Source of the DNA: Streptantibioticus cattleyicolor NRRL 8057 = DSM 46488
GTDB taxonomy: Bacteria; Actinomycetota; Actinomycetes; Streptomycetales; Streptomycetaceae
Length of the DNA stretch: 64,000 nt
Assembly (NCBI RefSeq): GCF_000240165.1
Contig: NC_017585.1
Location: forward strand, 1-64,000
Direction: 5' to 3'
Part shown: positions 53,577 to 61,253 of the stretch, piece by piece
How the letters are laid out: every line of letters starts with the position of its first letter
Position numbering within the stretch: position 1 is the first letter of the stretch
Position numbers and translations under genes: made by a program
Notes under the pieces: generated by a model
The model's input: the letters and a program-made list of their open reading frames with translations, nothing else
Told to the model about the DNA's origin: nothing
The model's database searches: none

Positions 53577-54536
53577 TCATGGACGGGCCGCCCGGTAGGT
53601 CCGGGCGGCCCATGCCTGGAAGTGCGGCGAGCCGGTGATCAGATCCCGGTAGGTCGTGTTCGCGGCCCCGAACAGGGCTTCCACGACCTCGCCGTTCACC
53701 GCCGCGCGGCGCCAGGCCAGCAGGTAGCGGACCCAGATCGGCGTACCGGCCAGCGGTTTGACGACCACGTCGCCGAGCGGCCGAGTGGTCGCCTGGACGA
53801 CGGAGACACCGAGTCCGGCCGCGATCAGGTCCTGCAACTCCTGCCGTCCGCCCAGGAATTCGTGGACCGTCGCCGGGGTGAAGCCGGCCGCGGCGCACGC
53901 TCCGTAGAAGACCTCGTGCCAGCCGGTGCCGTCGTCGGGCGTGAGGAACCACGCCTCCCCGGCCAGGTCCGCCAGCGTGATGTCGGTGTGGTGCCTGAGG
54001 GGGTGACCGGCCGGCAGTGCCACGAAGACCGGCTCGGTGACGATGCCGCGGTGCGCGACGGCCTCCGAGTGCCGCAGTTCCATGCCCGGGTAGTCCACGG
54101 CGATGGCGATGTCGGCTTTGCTCCGCTCCAGCAACTCGACGATGTCCGAGGAGCGGTAGACGGAGCTGACCGTGAACCGCAGGTCGGGCCGCTGGTGCCG
54201 GACCCGCAGCAGCAGCCCGGGAAGGACGGGGGTGATGGTCGCGGCCATGCGCAGTTCCCGGGGGACGTGCGCGGTGCCCGCGGTAGGCCGACGGCCGAGG
54301 CGGTCGGCGCGGGCCAGGATGTCGCGCGCGGCGGTCAGCACCTCGACGCCGAAGGAGGTCGGCGCGACGCCCGAGGCCAGGCGCTCGAACAGCGGGGCGC
54401 CCAAGTGCCGCTCGATCCTGCGCAGTTGGGTGCTGGTCGCCGGCTGCGAAGCGCCGAGCGCCGCGGCGGCCCGGCCCACGCTCCCGGTGTCGGCGATCGC
54501 GCACAGCACCCGAAGGTGCCGAAGGTCCAACTCCAT
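53577..54536 (-). CDS. LysR-family transcriptional regulator
   Basis: 319 residues. The wHTH reads MELDLRHLRVLCAIADTGSV, then GASQPATSTQLRRIERHLGA. The substrate domain begins LRMAATITPVLPGLLLRVR. ATG 54536 has GGAGG five bases upstream, and longer starts are non-conserved. It ends 167 bp upstream of the collagenase start on the same strand, so it might control the protease or simply itself. A 20-bp palindrome lies 66 bp upstream of its start. Confidence 0.9.
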   Translation of the reverse strand: MELDLRHLRVLCAIADTGSVGRAAAALGASQPATSTQLRRIERHLGAPLFERLASGVAPTSFGVEVLTAARDILARADRLGRRPTAGTAHVPRELRMAATITPVLPGLLLRVRHQRPDLRFTVSSVYRSSDIVELLERSKADIAIAVDYPGMELRHSEAVAHRGIVTEPVFVALPAGHPLRHHTDITLADLAGEAWFLTPDDGTGWHEVFYGACAAAGFTPATVHEFLGGRQELQDLIAAGLGVSVVQATTRPLGDVVVKPLAGTPIWVRYLLAWRRAAVNGEVVEALFGAANTTYRDLITGSPHFQAWAARTYRAARP

Positions 54537-54601
54537 GAGCCCCTCCCCTGCCCGCGGACGGCCCGCCTGCCCAACGGCCATCACGTAAAATGTGCAATGG
54601 T

Positions 54602-54621
54602 ACACATGACATGTCAGGTGT
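54602..54621. promoter_or_regulatory. Palindrome upstream of the LysR gene
   Basis: ACACATGACATGTCAGGTGT: a 20-bp near-perfect palindrome (one mismatched pair) centred on TGACATGTCA. Candidate autoregulatory site of the LysR protein encoded 66 bp to the left. Confidence 0.5.
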
Positions 54622-54941
54622 AGTGCCGCTCACCTTTGCTCCGTGTACATGCCACGTCAACCCCGCCCGTCCCGCGCCGTGCCGATCCGGACGGACGGGA
54701 GGAGGGCGCGCCGGGGCCGCCCCCTCCAGGGCGGCTATGGGGCGCCGCGTCGCCCGCGCGCTGCCCGGGCCCACTCCACGAGGACGGGGACGCCCTCCTC
54801 GGCGAAGTCTTCGTGGTCCACGGCGGTGTTGTGGACATCCTGCCTGTCCTGCCTGAACGAGAGTGCCCACACGACATCGGACCGCCTCCGGGAACGTCGA
54901 GAACGAGGTGGTGTCCCGGGTTTGACAGCACGTGCGGGACG
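54622..54941. other. Intergenic region, possible gene tail
   Basis: 320 bp between a MarR gene and a LysR gene, both leftward. A minus-strand frame reads VHNTAVDHEDFAEEGVPVLV, then EWARAARG, and stops near 54735. It looks like the end of a hydrolase-type protein, but no body precedes it. Nothing else is supported. Confidence 0.3.
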
Positions 54942-55427
54942 TCACCACACCGGACGGAACGGGACGGGCCGGTCGCCGTAGACGTGGTGGATGTAGGCGC
55001 GCAGGTCGTGGCTGAGTGCGGCGAGGCGGTCGGGGCCGATGATGTCGGCGAGTTGCTGTTCGACCTCCGCCCACAGCCGGTCGGCGAGGCTGATGTAGTC
55101 CTGTCCCCGTTCGGTGAGGACGAGTTGGTGGGCGCGTTTGTCGGTCGGGTGGGGGCGGCGTCGGAGGTAGCCCCATTCCTGGAGTTCGGCGACCGCTTTC
55201 GAGGCCGCCTGCTTGGTGATCCCGAGGTGGGCCGCGAGGTCGACGGTGGTGGCGCCGGGGTGGGCGGCGAGATAGCGGAAGGTGTAGCCGTGGGCGGGGC
55301 GCAGCGGTTCGCGGCCGAGTTCGGTCAGGCGGTCGTGGAAGCGGTCGGTCATCGCCCGGTGGACGACGGCCAGCAGCAGCGGCACCTGGCCGGGACGCGG
55401 GTCGGCGGGGTCGAAGGTGGGCGGCAT
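54942..55427 (-). CDS. MarR-family transcriptional regulator
   Basis: 161-residue MarR regulator. The wHTH reads YLAAHPGATTVDLAAHLGIT, then KQAASKAVAELQEWGYLRRR, with the wing HPTDKRAHQLVLTERG; dimerisation helices lie at both ends. It is divergent from a cupin and a SnoaL-like gene. Two copies of GGTCAA-N5-TTGACC in the shared promoter are its obvious operators. Confidence 0.9.
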   Translation of the reverse strand: MPPTFDPADPRPGQVPLLLAVVHRAMTDRFHDRLTELGREPLRPAHGYTFRYLAAHPGATTVDLAAHLGITKQAASKAVAELQEWGYLRRRPHPTDKRAHQLVLTERGQDYISLADRLWAEVEQQLADIIGPDRLAALSHDLRAYIHHVYGDRPVPFRPVW

Positions 55428-55458
55428 GGCTGCTCCCGAATAGCTCGCCGGGACATAT

Positions 55459-55521
55459 GGTCAACAAGGTTGACCTGATCCTGGCGCAAGGCTTACGTTG
55501 AAGTGGTCAAACGTCTTGACT
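55459..55521 (+). promoter_or_regulatory. Cupin promoter flanked by two MarR operators
   Basis: Operator 1 GGTCAA-N5-TTGACC (55459-55475) is perfect; operator 2 GGTCAA-N5-TTGACT (55505-55521) has one mismatch, and their centres are 46 bp apart. The rightward promoter uses TTGACC of operator 1 as its -35 box (55470-55475) and TACGTT (55494-55499) as its -10 after 18 bp. Operator 2 therefore covers the transcription start, so bound MarR would block both polymerase binding and start. Confidence 0.75.
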
Positions 55522-55543
55522 ATATCCGACCGAAGGAACGCCC

Positions 55544-55918
55544 ATGCCCCTGTCCACGCTCGCCGACGCGCCGGTTTTCGACCGCGACGGCTTCACCTTC
55601 CGCCCACTCGCCGTTCCCTCGCGCGGCAGCACCGAACTGGCCGTCTGGGCGCTGGACCTGGCACCGGGCGCTCGCAGCGAGGCCCACCACATGGACCGCG
55701 AAGAGGTCTTCGTCGTCGTCTCCGGCAAGGTTTCGGCCGAGATCGCCGGCGAGGAGGTGCTCGCCGGACCGGGCGACGCCGTCATCGTCCCCGCCCACGC
55801 CGTCCTGCGGATCGGCAACGCCTGCCCCGACAACCCCACGACGGTCACCGCCGTGACCTCGGCCGGCATGAAGGCAACCGTCGGCGACGCGACCTTCCCG
55901 CCGCCCTGGGCGCGGTAA
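55544..55918 (+). CDS. Cupin-domain protein
   Basis: 124-residue single-domain cupin. Motif 1 is GARSEAHHMDREEVFVVVSG, with metal ligands His-His-Glu in HHxxxxE form. Motif 2 is GPGDAVIVPAHAVLRIGNA, with the conserved His. The compact size and intact metal site suggest a dioxygenase, isomerase or binding protein. GAAGGAACGCCC precedes ATG 55544. It is controlled by the divergent MarR and followed 74 bp later by a SnoaL-like gene in the same transcript. Confidence 0.87.
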   Translation: MPLSTLADAPVFDRDGFTFRPLAVPSRGSTELAVWALDLAPGARSEAHHMDREEVFVVVSGKVSAEIAGEEVLAGPGDAVIVPAHAVLRIGNACPDNPTTVTAVTSAGMKATVGDATFPPPWAR

Positions 55919-55992
55919 CCCGGCACCCGCGGCGCCGTTCCACCACGGTGACCGCCGAGCGACAACCACCGCATCCCGAAGAGAGGTCCGTC

Positions 55993-56580
55993 ATGGACGA
56001 AGTCACCGAGGTCACGCAACTGATCCTCCACGAGCGACAGGCACGCGACCGGGGCTGGTGGCAGGCCATGCGGGAACGTCTGGCCCCCGACGCGGCCGTC
56101 CGTCTGAGCTGGTTCCGCGGGACCGGCGCCGAATTCGTCACCGAGTCCGAGGAGATGGCCGCACGCGGCGACAATGCGACACACCACCTGTGCCCACCCG
56201 TCGTCGACGTCCACGGCACCCGGGCCCTGGCGGAGGCACCGGCCACCATCCACATCCGCAGCGAACTCGGCGGCGTACCGGTCGATCTCACCTCCCACGC
56301 ACGCCTGCTCTACCGGGCCGAACGACGGTCGGGCCGTTGGGTGATCACGTCCCTGGACGCCGTCTACGAGCACGACACCCTGCTCCCCGCCGTACCGGGC
56401 ACCACCATCGACATCGATCCGGACGCCCTGCGGCAAGCACGCCCCTCCTACCGCATGCTCGCCCGCCTGCTGAACGCGAGGGGCTACCGCGTCGACGACC
56501 TCTACGGCGACGACCGGCCCGAGCCCGTCCAGCGGCTCTACCGGTCCCTGTCCGCCTGGCTCACGGCGTCGGGGCGCTGA
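55993..56580 (+). CDS. SnoaL-like / NTF2-fold protein
   Basis: 195 residues with an NTF2-like alpha+beta cone: N-terminal helices (VTQLILHERQARDRGWWQAM), an acidic strand LAPDAAVRLSWFRGTGAEFV, ATHHLCPPVVDVHGTRALAE and the closing strands RLLYRAERRSGRWVITSLDA. An extra C-terminal about 65 residues (ARPSYRMLARLLNARGYRVD) goes beyond the usual SnoaL size. Proteins of this type are small hydrolases, isomerases or ligand binders. It lies in the MarR-regulated unit with the cupin and is closed by a strong terminator. Confidence 0.78.
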   Translation: MDEVTEVTQLILHERQARDRGWWQAMRERLAPDAAVRLSWFRGTGAEFVTESEEMAARGDNATHHLCPPVVDVHGTRALAEAPATIHIRSELGGVPVDLTSHARLLYRAERRSGRWVITSLDAVYEHDTLLPAVPGTTIDIDPDALRQARPSYRMLARLLNARGYRVDDLYGDDRPEPVQRLYRSLSAWLTASGR

Positions 56581-56596
56581 GGTCCCCCTTGAAGCC

Positions 56597-56629
56597 CCGA
56601 GGGGCGCCGGTTGGGTCGGCGCCCCTCGG
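56597..56629. terminator. Bidirectional hairpin terminator
   Basis: CCGAGGGGCGCCG-GTTGGGT-CGGCGCCCCTCGG: a perfect 13-bp stem with a 7-base loop between the rightward SnoaL-like gene and a leftward small secreted-protein gene. Confidence 0.85.
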
Positions 56630-56657
56630 TCACTGCTGTGCGGGTGCTGCTCCCTGG

Positions 56658-56957
56658 TCACCGCGCCCCGGAGCAGGTGCCCTGGACGGCCACCCAGATG
56701 TTGTTGTCGGGGGTGGTGCCGCTGGCCACCACCTCGGAGTAACAGCCGTGCGGGAGCTTGCTGCCAGCATTCGCCCGGGCGCCGTCCAGCGAGCCGCTGA
56801 CCCCGGTGACGTAGACGTAGTAGGTGGACGAGTCCGCCGTCACCACCGCCCGGACCGGCGCGGCAGTGGCGGCCGACGCCGGGGCGGCCAGCGCCACCCC
56901 GGACAGCAGGGTCGCCGCGACCGCGGCGAGTGTGGTCGTCGCGAGCTTTCCGTTCAC
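56658..56957 (-). CDS. Small secreted protein
   Basis: 99 residues with a Sec signal peptide (ATTTLAAVAATLLSGVALAA, cleavage after ASA near residue 29). The mature domain of about 70 residues has two Cys (PHGCYSEV, VQGTCSGA), probably one disulfide, and the segment SSTYYVYVTGVSGSLDGARA. The family is not recognised. GTG 56957 has GGGAGGTTCC upstream. Monocistronic. Confidence 0.72.
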   Translation of the reverse strand: MNGKLATTTLAAVAATLLSGVALAAPASAATAAPVRAVVTADSSTYYVYVTGVSGSLDGARANAGSKLPHGCYSEVVASGTTPDNNIWVAVQGTCSGAR

Positions 56958-57130
56958 GGAACCTCCCGATCAGTATCCCCACGGCGCGACGGTAGTTACG
57001 CCGTACGCGAGGAATCTAAGGGGCAACTTCGCATGTCGCAACAGCGGTTGCACCATGCGCAATCGCACGACGTAACCGCTGCCCCGTCCCCCTCGTCGTA
57101 CGTGGCTTCCTGAGCGACGTCGACAGCCGG

Positions 57131-58105
57131 TCAGGGGTGCGGGTGCCGGTTCTGGCACATACTTCCGCCCGGTCTCAAGCCTTCGGTGACGAAGTCGGTC
57201 AGCGCGGCAGCGACGGCATCGGGCTGTTCGTCGGGGATGAAGTGTCCCGCGTCCGGCACGACGATCCCGGTGGCGTGGTCGGCCCACGGCTTGATGGAAG
57301 CCGCCATGTCGCGGATGGAGCCGTGGCTGCTGGAGATCCCGAGGACCGGGACGGTCAGGCGCTGTTGTTGCAGTGCCTCGTGGTTCTTCCGTGCCGACTC
57401 GGCGGCGTCCCGGTAGTAGGCCAGGGACGCGCGCAGACCGCCGTCGGCGGCCACGGACGCGGCGTAGTGCTCGGTTTCGGTGTCGTCGAAGGTGTCGGAG
57501 GAGAGGGTCTTGGCTTTCAGGAACCAGCCGACGTATTCCCGTTCGCGGCCGGCGAGCAGTGTCTCGGGCAGGTCGGGCACGAGGTGGAAGGCGAAGTGCC
57601 AGGTCTTCCACGCCTGTTCGGGGTCGGTCGGGATGGCGTCGGGGAGTGTGATGCCCGGGATGCCGGCGTCGAGCAGGGCCAGGCCGCGCAGGTGGCTCCG
57701 GTACGTCAAGGCGAGGGAGAAGGCGACCCACGCGCCGACGTCGTGGGCGGCCAGCCAGTAGGTGGAGACTCCGAGCGCCTCGACCGCGGCGTGGACGTGC
57801 GCGGCGACCGTGTGCGTGTCGTAGCTGATGTCGGGGCGTTCGGAGTGGCCCTGGCCCGGCAGGTCGATCGCGATGACGTGGAACCGGTCGGCCAGGTCCG
57901 GCATCACCTTGCGCCATGCCCACCAGGTCTGCGGGAACCCGGCGAGCAGCACGACGGCCGGACCGCCGGGCCGGCCGCCCTCGACCGCGTGGAGCAGGAC
58001 GCCGTCCGCGTCGACCCAACGGTGGGTGAAACCGGCCAGGTCGGGCAGCGGCAGGTCGCGGACCGGGTTGCCGAAGGTGCGGGGGGCGGTTGCGGGGTCA
58101 TTCAT
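57131..58105 (-). CDS. Alpha/beta hydrolase, epoxide-hydrolase-like
   Basis: 324 residues. Oxyanion segment VVLLAGFPQTWWAWRKVMPD, nucleophile Asp in WLAAHDVGAWVAFSLAL (Asp rather than Ser, as in epoxide hydrolases and haloalkane/fluoroacetate dehalogenases), a cap with tyrosine-containing segments, and His in VVPDAGHFIPDEQPD. ATG 58105 has GGAGGAG upstream and lies inside the last codons of the MFS gene (8-bp overlap), so the two are coupled. Probably induced with the pump through the divergent TetR regulator. Confidence 0.87.
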   Translation of the reverse strand: MNDPATAPRTFGNPVRDLPLPDLAGFTHRWVDADGVLLHAVEGGRPGGPAVVLLAGFPQTWWAWRKVMPDLADRFHVIAIDLPGQGHSERPDISYDTHTVAAHVHAAVEALGVSTYWLAAHDVGAWVAFSLALTYRSHLRGLALLDAGIPGITLPDAIPTDPEQAWKTWHFAFHLVPDLPETLLAGREREYVGWFLKAKTLSSDTFDDTETEHYAASVAADGGLRASLAYYRDAAESARKNHEALQQQRLTVPVLGISSSHGSIRDMAASIKPWADHATGIVVPDAGHFIPDEQPDAVAAALTDFVTEGLRPGGSMCQNRHPHP

Positions 58106-59366
58106 GGTTCTCCTCCACTGGTGTGAGGTGTGTCGACGGTCTGCTGACGGTGTCGGGTGTGCTGGTTGGTCCGGTGCGTCGGCCGAGCGCCAGGCCCACG
58201 AGCGCGGTGGACACGACGACAGCGGCGAGCATGGCGCTGGAGACCCGTGTCCCGACGGCCTGGTCGGCGAAACCGAGCAGCAGGACCGGGACGACGAGCC
58301 CGGAGTAGAGGAACAAGAAGTAGGTTGCGTTGAGCTCGGCCCGGTTGCCGGGACCGCACAGTGCGTCGGTAACGCTCAGTCCGTGTCGCAACAGCGTTCC
58401 GACCGCCGCGCCGGCGAAGACGGTGCCGACGACGAAGAGCGGCGCTGAGCGGGTCCACAGCGCGGCCTCGATGACGATCATCCCCACGGCCAGGAGGGCC
58501 GTCCCGATGTCGCGTCGTAGAAGGGCCGCGGGCATGACGATCTGCGCCAGCAGCGCGCTGACGAACAGCGCGCCGACGCCCACGCCGATGACGGCGAAGT
58601 TCGACACGCCCAGGTCGTCGCGCAGGAACGCGGGAGCCAGCGAGGAGAAGAACCCGTTGACGCCCGAGGAGGCCGCGACGAGCACACCACTGGCGACGAA
58701 CGACCGCACCCGGCTCGATCCGTCGGGAAGGACCGGGCGGCGGATACGAGGCCGCCAGGCCGCCGTCCGGTCCGCGGTCTCGGGGATGACCAGCCAGCAG
58801 ACGCCGGCGACGGCGCACATCCCCAGATAGCACCAGAACACGGTGTGAGTCGGTGCCGTGACGCATTGCGCCAGGACGCCCGCGGCGACGACCCCGAGAC
58901 TCAGGCCGCCGACGTTGGCCGCGGTGCCCAGCACGGCCGCCGTCCTGCGCCCGCGCACGAGTTCCGCGATCGCCGACGTCGCCGTCGCGGTGATGAGCCC
59001 GGTCGCCACGCCGCTGAGCACCCGCGAGACCAGCAGGACCGCCAGGCCGTCCGCCAGCGCGAACCCCACAGCGCTCAGCGCCGTGAGGGCGAGCGAGAGC
59101 GCGAGAACGGGACGGCGGCCGATGGCGTCGGACAGGGAACCGGCCACGAGCAGGGTGCCGACGACTCCGACGACATAGGCGACGAACACGACCACGGTGG
59201 TGAGCGGTCCGAAGCCGAATCGCGCGGCCCACAGCACGTACAGCGGGATCGTCAGCGTTCCGCCCGCCATGACAACGGTGTAGACGAACGCGACGGCGCC
59301 GACCGCGAGCGCGCGGTGCGTGTGTCGCCGCGCTGGGCGGTGTGCGGGGTATCCGGCCGTGACCAT
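58098..59366 (-). CDS. MFS transporter
   Basis: 422 residues with twelve predicted helices. Motif A SLSDAIGRRPVLALSLALTA follows helix 2, RVLSGVATGLITATATSAIA matches helix 4, and VIPETAD closes the first half. The Cys-poor second half (VIGVGVGALFVSALLAQIVM) is regular. It is a drug:H+ antiporter-like exporter. ATG 59366 is very close to a TAGGGT that can be the -10 box (-35 TTGAAC inside the operator), so the leader is short or absent. The divergent TetR and coupled hydrolase form a typical detoxification unit. Confidence 0.9.
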   Translation of the reverse strand: MVTAGYPAHRPARRHTHRALAVGAVAFVYTVVMAGGTLTIPLYVLWAARFGFGPLTTVVVFVAYVVGVVGTLLVAGSLSDAIGRRPVLALSLALTALSAVGFALADGLAVLLVSRVLSGVATGLITATATSAIAELVRGRRTAAVLGTAANVGGLSLGVVAAGVLAQCVTAPTHTVFWCYLGMCAVAGVCWLVIPETADRTAAWRPRIRRPVLPDGSSRVRSFVASGVLVAASSGVNGFFSSLAPAFLRDDLGVSNFAVIGVGVGALFVSALLAQIVMPAALLRRDIGTALLAVGMIVIEAALWTRSAPLFVVGTVFAGAAVGTLLRHGLSVTDALCGPGNRAELNATYFLFLYSGLVVPVLLLGFADQAVGTRVSSAMLAAVVVSTALVGLALGRRTGPTSTPDTVSRPSTHLTPVEENHE

Positions 59367-59381
59367 GCCTTCACCCTACCC

Positions 59382-59407
59382 CATCTTGGACTGATCAGTT
59401 CAAGATG
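59382..59407. promoter_or_regulatory. TetR operator between MFS and tetR genes
   Basis: A 26-bp palindrome: arms CATCTTG (59382-59388) and CAAGATG (59401-59407) around the core ACTGATCAGT (59390-59399), with one mismatched pair. It covers the leftward -35 box (TTGAAC) and ends 2 bp before the first possible TetR start. Expected site of the divergent TetR repressor. Confidence 0.75.
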
Positions 59408-59454
59408 AGATGATGGTCTCCACCAAGAAGGCAGAGCACGAGGGAGATGCCGGC

Positions 59455-60045
59455 ATGGCGGGCAAGAAGCAGTTCGACATCGCCACGGCGCTCGATGCCG
59501 CGATGATCCAGTTCTGGCGGGCCGGCTACGCGAACACCTCGGTGGACGACCTGTCCCGGGCGACCGGACTCAACCGCAGCTCCATCTACTCCTCCCTCGG
59601 CGACAAGGACACGCTCTTCCTGCGCTGCCTGGAGCGCTACACCACGCGTTACGGAGACAAGTACGACGCCGCGTTGTCCTGCGCCGCCGACCGGCCCCTG
59701 GCAGCCGCGCGGGCGTTCTTCGACGTCACCCTGGAACGCATCGCGGACCCCGGCCTGCCCGACGGATGCCTGGTGGCCCAAACCGTCATGGCGACCCCCG
59801 TGCTCAGCGCGAACGTCGCGGCGCGTGCGCGGGAGGCGATCGGCCTCCAGCACACCCGGCTACGCGCCGCGCTCAAGGCCGGCCGACTGCACGACGAGGC
59901 GGCCGAAGCCTTCGCGACCCACCTCGCGGCCGTGAACCAGTCCCTCGCCGTCATGAGCAGAGCCGGAACGAGCACGGAGCAACTGCGCGCCATCGTCGAC
60001 GTGACCCTCGACGCGCTCGCGCAGACCCTCGGTGCGAGCGACTGA
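59455..60045 (+). CDS. TetR/AcrR-family transcriptional regulator
   Basis: 196 residues. The HTH reads FDIATALDAAMIQFWRAGYA, then NTSVDDLSRATGLNRSSIYS, with the C-terminal ligand domain from DRPLAAARAFFDVTLERIAD. ATG 59455 has GGGAG nine bases upstream and leaves room for the promoter and 26-bp operator; ATG 59410 would almost touch the operator. It probably represses the divergent MFS-hydrolase pair. Confidence 0.9.
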   Translation: MAGKKQFDIATALDAAMIQFWRAGYANTSVDDLSRATGLNRSSIYSSLGDKDTLFLRCLERYTTRYGDKYDAALSCAADRPLAAARAFFDVTLERIADPGLPDGCLVAQTVMATPVLSANVAARAREAIGLQHTRLRAALKAGRLHDEAAEAFATHLAAVNQSLAVMSRAGTSTEQLRAIVDVTLDALAQTLGASD

Positions 60046-60050
60046 GATTC

Positions 60051-60066
60051 GTCCGGCAAACCGGAC
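60051..60066 (+). terminator. Short hairpin after tetR
   Basis: GTCCGG-CAAA-CCGGAC: a perfect 6-bp stem with a tetraloop five bases after the tetR stop, followed by TTCG. A weak but well-placed terminator candidate. Confidence 0.45.
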
Positions 60067-60197
60067 TTCGCCGTCCGCCGGGGCGCGGCGACTCGTTTCA
60101 CGGCGATTTCACCGGCTGCTCCTAGCCTCCTGCCCGTCGTGTTCGCATCGCGTGTGACGCCTTGTCATGCCCGATCGCGGGGGAGTTGGAGTCTTCG

Positions 60198-60593
60198 GTG
60201 GACGCATTGCTGCACAAGCTGGTCTCCGGTGTCATCACGGGCGGACTGATCGCGCTCGTGGGGTGGTTGAGCGTGCAGAGCCGCAAGAGGAAGGTCGCCA
60301 AGGCGGAGGCGCTCGCGCCGGCTCCGGTCGAGGACCCCTCGCAGGCGCTGTTGCGCCGCGCCCAGGAGGCCGACCGGCACAGGGACGATCTGATGGCCCA
60401 GGGCCACTGGACGGAAGCCCTCCGATACGCCGGGGAGGCGGCCGATCGCTGGCGCCGGCTCACCGCGGCACGGCCCGGCCGGTTCCGCGGCGAGCTTCGG
60501 ACCGCCCTGGAGCGCCTGGGTGAGTTGCTGGACAGCACGGGCCGCACGGCCGAGGCGGCGCGGGTCCGCCACGAAGCCGCCGGACTGGTCTGA
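60198..60593 (+). CDS. Membrane-anchored TPR-like protein
   Basis: 131 residues. One membrane helix near residues 8-25 (LVSGVITGGLIALVGWLSV), then a basic stop-transfer (SRKRKVAK) and a helical repeat-like domain (EALRYAGEAADRWRRLTAAR, LRTALERLGELLDSTGRTAE) resembling one or two TPR units. GTG 60198 has GGAG six bases upstream. First gene of a three-gene unit with a hypothetical protein and a PQQ-type propeller. It may organise a membrane complex with them; the function is unknown. Confidence 0.68.
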   Translation: MDALLHKLVSGVITGGLIALVGWLSVQSRKRKVAKAEALAPAPVEDPSQALLRRAQEADRHRDDLMAQGHWTEALRYAGEAADRWRRLTAARPGRFRGELRTALERLGELLDSTGRTAEAARVRHEAAGLV

Positions 60594-60611
60594 CGGAACG
60601 GGGGAGCAACC

Positions 60612-61253
60612 ATGTCCGGTTCCCTGTGGACGGGTCGGCAGGGCGACATCCGCACGGTGTCCGCCGCCGTCGCCCGGGCACTCGTGGAGGAACTCGGCCT
60701 CGCCGAACCGCCCCCGGCCGGGGCCCTGCCCGCCGACAGCGCCGGCGTCCCCGCGGGAAGCCTGCTGCCGCCGCGCGAACGGTTCAGCGGGATGCCGGTC
60801 CGGACGCACGGCTTCGTGTACGTCGACAGCCAGGCACCCCGGCCCTTCGAACTGCGCCTCACGGTCCTGGGCGGACGCCGGTCGTTGCGCCGCGGCCTCG
60901 GGATCGGCCCGCTGCTGTACGCGGTGCCGCTGAACGCACCACCGACCGGCCGGGTCGCGCTCGGCCCGGCCCGCGGCCCCGGCCCCGCGTCCTTCGCCGG
61001 GGAGCCCGGCGTCGCGGGCCGGTTGAACGCGGACGCCGATCTGGTGCGCGCGGCCGACTCCCTGGCCCCCACCAAGGTCGGCCCCGACCATCTCCACACC
61101 TGGCAGGTGGACCGGTTGCTGGCCGTCGAACCGCTCGCCCCGGGCCCGGTCCTGCTGGTGCGCACGTTCCACCGTTCCACCGCGGGAGGCTGGTCACCGC
61201 GTGCCGATGCCGTGCTCGACCTCGCCGCCCGGGTCGAGGCGGTACTGCGGTGA
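60612..61253 (+). CDS. Hypothetical protein, middle gene of the envelope unit
   Basis: 213 residues, no signal peptide and no membrane helix. It has a conserved-looking core GSLLPPRERFSGMPVRTHGF, LRLTVLGGRRSLRRGLGIGP and C-terminal WQVDRLLAVEPLAPGPVLLV. It starts 18 bp after the TPR-like gene and ends in the start of the propeller gene (GTGA overlap), so all three are co-translated. Not recognised. Confidence 0.65.
   Translation: MSGSLWTGRQGDIRTVSAAVARALVEELGLAEPPPAGALPADSAGVPAGSLLPPRERFSGMPVRTHGFVYVDSQAPRPFELRLTVLGGRRSLRRGLGIGPLLYAVPLNAPPTGRVALGPARGPGPASFAGEPGVAGRLNADADLVRAADSLAPTKVGPDHLHTWQVDRLLAVEPLAPGPVLLVRTFHRSTAGGWSPRADAVLDLAARVEAVLR

Noticed and set aside
60626..61253. Upstream extension of the propeller gene into the preceding gene
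   Set aside because: The extension has Arg/Pro-rich non-coding translation; GTG 61250 with a GTGA overlap gives a normal N-terminus.
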